Shown piece after piece: positions 47,187 to 56,285 of a stretch of 64,000 nt of DNA. The translations under genes were made by a program, and so were the position numbers. The stretch's first letter is position 1. Every line of letters begins with the position of its first letter. Origin of the DNA: Paraphoma chrysanthemicola (taxonomy: Eukaryota; Ascomycota; Dothideomycetes; Pleosporales; Phaeosphaeriaceae); NCBI GenBank assembly GCA_020744225.1, contig JAGMWG010000011.1, forward strand, positions 434,001 to 498,000, written 5' to 3'. The notes below the pieces were generated by a model. The model saw nothing but the letters and a program-made list of their open reading frames with translations, was not told where the DNA came from and searched no databases.

Positions 47187-48812
47187 GGCCTCAGGAGCTG
47201 TGGAATAGCACAAGGCAGTTCCTCAAGGTCAATAGTCGTCCTGGCTACGGTATGCTACTGCTGTAATGGCCCTGTACGTGAATTATATCATCCTGACCGA
47301 TGTAGTGGCTGCGAATTGGAACCCTAAAAGGATCTGCAAAAAAATTGACAACTTCTATAAGAAGGGGCGAAATTTTGAGGATGGCAAGGTACCAAAGCAA
47401 AGAAGGTGATGGAAACATGCTTGTGATATCTACGCAACCACCTTATGTAGATTGGTAGTGTTAATCCAGCCTATCTTGATGTTCAATCCAGTCCGCATCT
47501 TGTTAGTAACACTTTTTATCCAAGGCGAATTCAGTGCCAGCAGCTTTTTACTGCCGAGCATGCAGAACTAGATCGCAACTTTCACATCACGAACACATGG
47601 CATACTCTGTATCGTCAGGTGTTCAAGGCATGACCTTTTATGAAGTTCACTCGACAGAGACCATTCAGATGCCATATAGATGGGGCTGTGTAAAGATATG
47701 CTCCGTGGATCGTCCTGTTTAGCACGGGAAAACCGCAAAGTAGCGTATCCTGTCGCACGTTGTATATCCAAGGCTGTTGGATTATGCATCTGGTGTGTAC
47801 CAGGCTGTCCATCTCACATTCTGAGGTCGCGGATCAGCAAGTAAGCAGCCACCTAAGACCGGGCCTCTAGCTTCGGGCACTAATGCATGAGGCTGCATGT
47901 GAAGGACCTCCTCCACATGCATGCAAGAGGGCATGTGCTACAGCTGCGCACATAAGCCAGGGCGTGGCTTACCTGTCGGCTATCTCATCATCGCCCTACA
48001 TTTGCGCCGGTGACCAGGTCCGGCAAATTGTTTGTCGTCTTGAATTTGTGCATACCATGACTTTGCAGGCGGTATCTTCGAGAGGCTGGGGCCCAATCTT
48101 TGCCCGCAAAGATCGCCTTTCCTGCCGGAGAAGACAGCAGGAACAGAATACCCAGTGTTCGCTTTCTACCACCTTTTCAAAGCTCATGGTACGCTGTGTA
48201 GCGCGGACAGCGGAGTGTTGAAAGTCGCAACGCCGAGATGCTGTTGCAACATCACGGTAGGCACTCAAGTAAACGACTGTAATCAGCATCATTACGCATG
48301 GCAGATATCGCACCTTCATTCTCATGGTCGCATCCCAGACTCGGCGCAATTCGATGCGAGGTCGGCACTTGGACGCCGTTGCTGAATTTTGCCGAAGACG
48401 GTAATCAGGGCGTTAAGTTCAGAGCATGTCACCACTTGCTCAGCCCCTTACCAAACTCTCGGGATTTCTCTGAAGATGCCCGTGGCCTTATGAGGCTGAA
48501 TGCAAGACCACTGACGGACAACCACGTTGGAAGGTCAACGCGATCTAGGTATCCATGTGATTGTGACTGCGGTCGCACAGACTCGATTCATTAGAATACT
48601 TCACCGGACGGAATCGCCGACGGCTGTGCTTTATGCGAGGACAACTATGCTCATGCTGCTCTGCATGTTGAAAGCACCAATGGAACATGCAAGGGTATAA
48701 TACCTGGGTAACGTACTCACCCCGAATCAGGCGGTGTGACATCATCTTCTGCGTACAATATTTCCTAGTCTCATCTTCTTCTTGCTTGCTTTGATATTTT
48801 CTAAGAATTTGC
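47187..48812. other. Island spacer
   Basis: About 1.6 kb upstream of paralogue B. No recognisable gene. Confidence 0.4.
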
Positions 48813-48989
48813 TTAAATGATATCGTGCTTATAAGCTGTCGGCAGTACTAAGTTGTGTGGTATAGGGACGCGGTAGCAATAGATACCAACCCAGTAGTAC
48901 TGGTGTCGGCGGGCAGAGCCCGAACTTCCAAAGACGACATGGAGCTGATAGCGCACCTGGACATACTCATCAGCTAAAGAATACCACAT
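48813..48989 (-). pseudogene. Probable decayed zinc-module copy
   Basis: A minus-strand frame from an ATG at 48989 reads SARRHQYYWVGIYCYRVPIPHN and stops at 48813. This matches the order AKKKHTYVW - C - x-C-R - x-IPYR of intact copies, but several cysteines are gone or changed to Tyr (TGC/TGT to TAC/TAT, a G-to-A change) and the CPxC/RCxxC end is unrecognisable. Confidence 0.4.
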
Positions 48990-49705
48990 TCGCTCATGTG
49001 CAAAGTGCTGATGGAAGTCAACGGCAAAGATGCGCAAATTATGTATAAAAACGGATGTATATTAATTCGAGCCAAAATAATGGCCCGTTGCGGGAAGGGA
49101 AGAACCATACCGTTGGGAGCCATCGCCCAAATTAGACTATGCAGGTATTGCTCCAGCATATCCAGGGAAGTATTCCGTCTTTCCTGCTCTACCAAACGCA
49201 CGCTTTTGTCTGGAAGTGCTTTCGACCTGCGAACCCTCCTCTAATTTCAAACCCAAACAAAAGAAATTGCAGCTTATAATGCGGAACAAATGACCCCAAC
49301 ATCTCTCTACTGAATACAATTTTCTGCGCATTATCCCAGCGCATCCCAGATATTTTCTGAAAGCAATGCGCAAATTAGTCAGCATGACGCCCGGTACCGC
49401 TGCTATCTGCAAGAATTGAAAAGAAGCGTCGAAATCGAACGGCAACCCGCGTTTGGGGAATTGGGGAGTGAAGTTACTTCCTCTCTTTATGCCTCGAGAC
49501 GTTTTGCGCAAGCGATAATTGTCCAGTCATATTGGAACAGCTAGGAACCAGAGCAATATGCGCGTTGAAGAATCTCGTTGCAACACAGAATCTGCAGGAA
49601 AAGCTGCGCTCTCAACGTCTGAGAGGCATCACAATGGAATGTCTCGGTTTGTCGCAGCACGAAAGTCCAGGTCAGGTAGCACCGTCAAATTTGGTATGAC
49701 GATTG
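48990..49705. other. Island spacer
   Basis: Between a decayed module and copy 8. A 124-codon minus-strand frame at 49137-49511 has no recognisable features. Confidence 0.35.
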
Positions 49706-50402
49706 CTATCTGACCTGGACTTTCGTGATGTGACAATTACCGCAACGATCACAACCACAATTTGGGCAAGCGACGCTGCGGTAGGGTATGTGGGCGCTGC
49801 CACAATTACACTGTAGGCACATCAGTATGTAACCAAAATGCGCATACGTCTTGCTGACCACTCACACATGTCCAAACGAAAGTAAAATTCTTCTTCTTGG
49901 CGTGACATCTCAATGGGATATTGAGGGAGAAGAAAAACTGTAGTAGGTATACCCCTGCGGAAGCCAATGGAGCTGGGACAACACAATGCCATATGGGCTT
50001 ATGCCTCCTTTCCACCAGGTGTTGAGAACGTATGTAAAGAGGCGAGAACGACCTTGAGGTCAAAAAAATCCAGAATACAATTGGTGATACAGTGAAAAGG
50101 ACAGTTCCGATGTGGGTGTTTTCATTCTCCAAGAGGTATAGGAAATAGGAAATGAGTGGAAAGCACAGCAGGATGGCGGCGTCGAAGGCATTTGGCGTGA
50201 TCTGTAGTGAAAGACCCCATACGTCCAACAATCCGGTCGATTGTTGGGAGAAGAAGCTGCTCTCCGCCGCTTCTGGCCCACAGGTTGCACAGTGGCCGGC
50301 TTTGGTTGGGATCGAGGATGTTGCAGATTGGTACGTCCATTCGTCGACCAAAGTCCTTGTCTGACCACTGGCGCAAAGTTCGCTCGTAGTCCAGAGAGCC
50401 AT
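49706..50402 (-). CDS. Zinc-module family protein, copy 8, membrane-bound form
   Basis: Two exons, 50402-49866 and 49810-49706, encode 213 residues, the longest member. Three hydrophobic helices (FDAAILLCFPLISYFLYLL; IGTVLFTVSPIVFWIFL; and ASAGVYLLQFFFSLNI) precede IPLRCHAKKKNFTFVWTC; a 55-nt GTGAGT intron follows; the second exon gives CNCGSAHIPYR, CPNC, RCGNC and HITKVQVR. This suggests a membrane anchor with the zinc module as a cytosolic tail. Copy 4 retains the last helix and the IPLRCHA joint, so this architecture existed at least twice. The start is the first ATG of a long frame. Confidence 0.7.
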
Positions 50403-51907
50403 CTTGCGCTAATCCTGTCGAGGATGACTGGCCAATTCAATGCCTATCCGCAGCCCGCCAAGCGAGCTCAATTACATCCCCACAATCTGTCAAACTTCGC
50501 CTTGTTGAAAACCTTAGAGGCAAGAAGCGATATAACGAGCGTATGTGCCCCTCAATTGCACGTGAGGCTCGATTTGGTTGGTTGGGAGCAACGCTGTAAG
50601 GTCTTTGGGACGCGATTGAAGCCAACCGTGGAAATTGTCGGAGTTACGAACAACGGAACGAGAGGCGTGGCATCTCCCGAGGATGATACCTCTTCAAATC
50701 AGATCACCGCAAACAGGTGCTAAAAATGCGACGCTTCTGCAAGGTGAGCGAGATAGCTTCCAGCAAGACAGGTGGTTTAAAAACTCCTTTGAACTGTTAT
50801 GGATAAGGTTTGAACACAAAATGTGATTATGTGATCAGCGTCTCGGAGATTCGCTTGATAGCTGTGGGCAGGAACGCTGCGACTATTCTCCAGCTATAGA
50901 GTACTTAATTAGCACATGACTGCGGCGCAACAAAAGGACCTGGAGTTGAGGGCTCACACACTTTCTGGGTCCTGTCTGTTGGTTCCTGCGAGTGGCGCAA
51001 GACTCCTGCGTTGCTTGGCACGTGGGCGCAATGAAAACAACCTTGGAAGGATCGTGGATTTAACGAATGAGAGCCTGAGCAGGCGACTGGAAAGGGTTGC
51101 AGAAATGACAGACTATAGGCGATTCTGAGATAAAATTGAAGACTCCGAGGAAAACGTCGAGCCCACAAACGTGGTCGGAATGTTTGGGTGGGAGCTGCAG
51201 TAACCTAGGCAACCAACGGCCTCCAGAATTCGTCCGGAAGACTGCGTAGTGCGCGGCGTGCATACAGAAGCAACCCTGGAGCTTTTATACTTGTTGAGGG
51301 TTATCTGGGTATGTATCGAGCTCAGCCGGGCCCTGAGACTGGACATGTATTGTTTCTGATCTCTGTTAAGGAGCGTGACATGGTCAGCTACGCCGGTCTT
51401 TTTGAAGCAACAAAGGTGTGGTCAGAAACTGTCTCCAACTTGCTATGAGGCAACCTACTACGTGAGCCACTGATCATGAAGATCGTTTCTCTAGCTGGGG
51501 TACAGGCGGATGCCACAAGCCCGGCAGTGTCACGAATTCATCATGTTGATTGCACCCGTAGGTCAATACCCAATTGGTTGAGATGGGAATCTGGAAAAAA
51601 TTGCCACAAAACGCCGATGGTCCGGGCGAGCACGTCACGGTGAGTGCGACTCTCATACACCTTTTTGACCTCATTGTAACGTCTATGCAGGCCGTTAATC
51701 GCGCAGTTTCCACCGTCGTCTGATTCGGCTTCTGCTCTGAAGATCCGGCCTTGGTTTGTCACAGACGATCCAGGTAAAAGCCAAGCAAAGACAATGAGCC
51801 AGTTTCTTACTCATTGTGCAAGATGCCCTTCATTTCGCATTTGGGCGTCGTCCCCAAGCGCTCGAGGCTTGCCGTCGTTGAAGGCTGGAGAGAGGACAAT
51901 CCAGAAG
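50403..51907. other. Island spacer
   Basis: About 1.5 kb, short frames only, no recognised gene. Confidence 0.4.
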
Positions 51908-52075
51908 GCCAAGCTATGGCACACTTATACAGATGATCGCACGGTCAGACGCGGTGAGAGCCGCTCTGTGCTATCAAGTAAGCTGACGGAGGGTGTCTTC
52001 CCACATCAGTGCGGAACTCGACCATACAGAAGCTCTACGTCGATAGCTCGTGTCGGCCTCGAATATTTGGTGTGA
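51908..52075 (+). pseudogene. Possible decayed zinc-module copy
   Basis: The plus strand reads AKLWHTY where intact copies read AKKKHTYVW, and after an intron-like stretch ending ATCAG reads CGTRPYRSSTSIARVG in place of C-x-C...PYR...RCG. Most cysteines are missing. Weak. Confidence 0.25.
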
Positions 52076-53216
52076 CATACACATTTCATTATCACTTCTC
52101 GACTATAGGGTAAGTGAATGGCTCTGTTAAATGATCTACGACCACGAGACGATAACCCTCTCATGAAGACACTTGTGAGCCTATTGTTCCGAAATTGGGG
52201 TGACTTCCAAGCACAGCGTGGAACACAGGTTGATTATAACACCTCTGCGATAATCTCCTGTGCCTCGAGCTCTGTGTCACGCGCGATACCGCTATCTTTC
52301 GCCAACGCTCCTATGGGTGGCTTTATCACTTGTCAACCACTGCTTCTTTAGAAGGTACAGCAAAACTTCATCTAGTGAAACTCTGCCTCAAAATCCAGTA
52401 CTTTGGTCGGCTGAAGTACCATCAATATACGGTCAGCTACTAGACGCAAGCAGGTAATCCTTCCTCCGCTCCGACATGCGTTGCCGACCTGTATGCATTG
52501 CCCATGCATGGCCCACGTGAGAACCATAAGCACTAAATAATGAACATGTTAGACATAGGTTTGGGAAGATGGTGGTAAAAGCATTATGTATGATACACCG
52601 CACAGATAAGTAAGGCAGTGGCTGCACCCGAGGAGATTAATGAAAGGCCGTTCCGTACCCAGCAGTAAGTGAAGGAAACACGCTGATATCCAGTTAAGAT
52701 GGTACAAACATTGTAGATACTATAATGAGTATGTACGATAGATACATACATGTGTTTACTGATCGTTCGTTACTTGGAGAAGCAGTAGTTACGTGGACGG
52801 ATCAAGACCGCGGCCTATTTGGGTGCGAGACGATACAGATTCTGCACACCAGCAGATTATGCGAAGCACTTTCGATTTGGAGTGTTCCACTGGCTGTTGT
52901 CATACGTAGATGCATCGCCATATGCCATCAAAAAACGCCAAGCAGACACTTTTCGCCGTAAAAGCGGATGATATGGCAGTTACCGAATCAACGACTGTAG
53001 AGTTGCAAGCTAAAACCAGTTTGCGAGCAGACATATAGTAAGAGTTGCTCCGTGCAGACGCAAAAATATTTGGGAAAGATATGTCACCCTGCGAGCCGTT
53101 CGTGAATATTGTGATGAAATGAATTCCGCCCCAAACCAGTAACATCATGGCCTGGAAACGATTCGCGAAATGTAAAATCCACTTGTGGCGCCAATTTTGG
53201 GATGTGTGCCATGGTG
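52076..53216. other. Island spacer
   Basis: AT-rich with short frames only. Confidence 0.4.
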
Positions 53217-53605
53217 TCACTTCTTGGCTTGGACTTTCGTGATTGTACAGTTGCCGCAACGATCACAGCCACATTTTGGGCAAGCAGTGGTGCGATAGGT
53301 GATATGTGGCGTGCGACATTTGCAACATTGCCAGACGTAAGCGTATCTCTTTTTGGCCTTTCAGTTGTAAGACCTTGATCTCCTTCCATCATGAAGTACG
53401 CTTGAACATAGGGATGAGGGCTTACCATCGTCTGGGTAATCCAAGTGAAGGGTTTGCCCTCAACCACGAGTCTAAACCGCAGTCTGTACCGAATCGCTGT
53501 GTGTTTCTGTTGTACGCTCGTAGCCAGACAACACCCAAGGTTCTGACGACGAGCAGTTTTCGGCCGATTATGGGACTCGATTGTCAGTCGTTGAGATGAG
53601 GAGCT
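53217..53605 (-). CDS. Zinc-module family protein, copy 9 (5' end unresolved)
   Basis: Exons 53605-53426 (upper limit set by an in-frame TGA) and 53357-53217. The second exon reads AKKRYAYVWQCCKCRTP, ITYR, CPKC, RCGNC, TITKVQAKK, stop; no intron inside the module. A 68-nt GTAAGC intron precedes AKK. Copies 3, 7 and 9 all have a preceding exon of 60-63 codons with no start codon, so an upstream exon is expected. The first listed exon is basic (RYRLRFRLVVEGKPF). Confidence 0.6.
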
Positions 53606-54545
53606 TCAGGAACCAATCGATTCGTCCTGGCTTCCGTGCTTCGAATACGCACCTATAAAACGCGAGTGATCAGCTGAATCCTGTGGGAATTAAGAAATAA
53701 GTGCTTGATATGGCCACGTCCTCCCGAAAAGAAGCAAGGAGGCAGCCACCGCTGGTTTTAAACCCTCTCGGGAGAACGAAATTGCACGGTGTTTGTGAAA
53801 AGTCGAATGGATCTCGGATGCCGCACGGATGTCTCACACAAGGACTTGCATTCGAAAAGCAAAACCTCGAACCGCCGATTCCGGAATGCTGGTGGCGCGA
53901 ATATAGTTTGTATGTACGCTTCGGTAAAGTAACAAGAGGTGCAAGAGCGGTTATAACAGAAGACTTCCATGGCACGTAGCCATGTAATTTTTGTCCACGA
54001 GCTGGTCAAACCTGGTCGTTTCTACAACCCTTGACGTTCGACAGACTTAGGAGTCATCAAGGGGGGAGCCGACGGAGAGAAAAAGGGGATAACAGGTTAC
54101 CCGGGCGACGATACGAAGAGCTTGGATCAATCGACGTAGCACGGTCACGCACCGTGAGAAAATCATGATCAAGCGTCTTCGGGCACAAACAGGTCCTTCA
54201 GAAAGCAACTTATGAATCGTCCCAGATGAAGAGACGAAACGACCGGAATCGCGGTTCGGCACTGTTAAGTCTAAACGCTTGGCACAAAAGCTGACTTGTG
54301 GAGAGTAATACTCCTGAGTATGATGCACGCGTGCTGTACATGGCTGATGTGACATAAATGGAGATTTGGGCCACTGTTTCGATTCCAAAGTTGTTGTTGC
54401 GCTGTTCGCGTACAATCATGTGTTCACGAACGTCAGGCACCAAAATATCTTGGCGCTCGTCATGCCGTCTGCTACTGTGCTCTGAAGCACCTCCCAACCA
54501 AAGCCCAGCCTCAATTGCGAGGCCATCTCGCCCTCGACCGCCAGT
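53606..54545. other. Island right margin
   Basis: No recognised gene. Composition becomes more CT-rich towards the peptidase start, as in a normal fungal promoter. Confidence 0.4.
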
Positions 54546-55757
54546 ATGATATCCCAAATTCTCACTCTCCTCTCTCTTGCCACCACGATCCTCGCGTCAG
54601 CACCGCAATCCCCCATCCCCGACCTCACAACCCTCGACGCGCCCACCTCCAAACAGCTCCTCGACCTGCACCGCAACCTCGTCGAAATCGAATCCATAAC
54701 CTACAACGAGCAATCCGTCGGCGACTGGCTCGCCAACTACCTCCACAAAGAGCTCAATTACACAGTCGAAAAGCAACACATCACAAAAGACCGCTTCAAC
54801 CTCCTCGCCTACGGCTCCAAACGCTCCACCTCGATCCTCGTCTCGTCGCACATCGATACCGTTCCGCCCTACTGGCCATACTACTACAACGAAACGTCCG
54901 GCATAATCGGCGGCCGGGGCAGCGTCGACGCAAAAGGAAGTGTAGCCGCACAAATCGTCGCCGTACAAGGTCTCCGCAAACATTTATTCGACGATATCTC
55001 GCTCCTCTTCGTCGTGGGCGAAGAACAAGGCGGCGATGGAATGCGCAACTTCTCATCCTGGTCGCACCGCCCGGATCCCAACGACATCGTAATCTTCGGC
55101 GAACCGACCGAAGCAAAGCTCGTCTGCGGGCATAAAGGCATGCTGGGCTTCGCGCTCAAAGCCACGGGCAAGGCCGCGCACTCGGGGTATCCGTGGCTGG
55201 GCGCGAGTGCGAACGATATTCTAGTCGAGGCGCTGGGCGCGTTGTTGGAGTTGCGGGAGCATTTACCCTGGAGTCACAAGTACGGCAACACGACGATGAA
55301 TTTTGGCAGGATACAGGGCGGTGTGGCGGCCAATGTGGTTGCTGAGACGGCGAGTGCGAATATTGCGACGAGGCTGGCGGCTGGGACGCCGGATGTTGTC
55401 AAAGGTTTGATAATTGGTGCGTTGAAAGATGTGCAGGCGCATGCCGAACAGCAGGGTGGGAAGTTGGATGTCGAGTGGGTGAGCGATGGGTATAAGCCTG
55501 TGGATATTGATTGTAAGATTGAGGGGTTTGATACGTTGACTGTGAATTACGGTACGGATGTCCCGCTGCTGAGCGGCGAGCATAGACGGTATTTGTACGG
55601 GCCTGGGAACATTTTTGTGGCGCATTCGGATCACGAGGCGCTTAAGAGGGACGAACTGGAGCAGGCGGTGTTGGATTACCGGAGATTGATCATCAAAGCG
55701 AGTGAGGTGAAGCAGAAGGAAGATGAGGAGCAGGAGAGGGCGCAGATGGAATTGTAA
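54546..55757 (+). CDS. Secreted M20-family metallopeptidase
   Basis: Single exon, 403 residues. A signal peptide is clear (ISQILTLLSLATTILASAP). The M20 di-zinc fold follows: SSHIDTVPPYWPY (metal His and catalytic Asp), GRGSVDAKGSVAAQ (bridging Asp), VVGEEQGGDG (catalytic Glu, metal Glu), FGEPTE, a lid/dimerisation domain with KAAHSGYPWLGASA, and a C-terminal GPGNIFVAHSDHE (metal His). Family members are carboxypeptidase- or aminoacylase-like exopeptidases; the exact substrate cannot be told. The charged C-terminus (KQKEDEEQERAQMEL) is an add-on. No intron. Convergent with CYM1. Confidence 0.92.
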   Translation: MISQILTLLSLATTILASAPQSPIPDLTTLDAPTSKQLLDLHRNLVEIESITYNEQSVGDWLANYLHKELNYTVEKQHITKDRFNLLAYGSKRSTSILVSSHIDTVPPYWPYYYNETSGIIGGRGSVDAKGSVAAQIVAVQGLRKHLFDDISLLFVVGEEQGGDGMRNFSSWSHRPDPNDIVIFGEPTEAKLVCGHKGMLGFALKATGKAAHSGYPWLGASANDILVEALGALLELREHLPWSHKYGNTTMNFGRIQGGVAANVVAETASANIATRLAAGTPDVVKGLIIGALKDVQAHAEQQGGKLDVEWVSDGYKPVDIDCKIEGFDTLTVNYGTDVPLLSGEHRRYLYGPGNIFVAHSDHEALKRDELEQAVLDYRRLIIKASEVKQKEDEEQERAQMEL

Positions 55758-56285
55758 ATACTCGCGCATATTCTGGTAATGTACATATGATATATACATA
55801 TTGCACATAGCAAGTATACTCACACTTCACGGTAATGTACCTCCACATTTAGTCCACAAGGAGAAGAGTCTCGCTCACAAGCAGGTCTGAAAGTGGTGGC
55901 CCGCCACTATCCACCCGAGACCCGCGGATCGCGGACTGGGTACATAGCAGCCGATTGTTCTTGCGCGTGTTTCCCTCCGAGGAGGAGCAGACCGAGACAG
56001 CAATGGGGGAGTGCTGTACGCCTGTTGTTCTGTTCTGATTGCGCGTGGTGTGTGATTGAGGAAGGTGAAGAGCAGTATTTATGGACAACAACAAAGGCGG
56101 AGAAACAATCCGCCGATGGCGTGAAAGAGAGAAGAGGTTGGAGGTGGGAAGTAGGAAGATGCGATGCATTTCTTGCTTACCATGCGTAACGCCACTGATG
56201 CTAGAGTTGAGTATGGTACATATCATATACACGTGATATCGTCAAGCAGCCGTGGTGGCCGAATCAGGCTGGGCCATGAAGTCGA
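55758..56285. other. Intergenic region between convergent peptidase and CYM1 genes
   Basis: Shared 3' region. No gene recognised. Confidence 0.5.

Noticed and set aside
24814..54545. Transposon or retroelement origin of the island
   Set aside because: No transposase, integrase or reverse-transcriptase frame, and no clear terminal repeats, could be seen.
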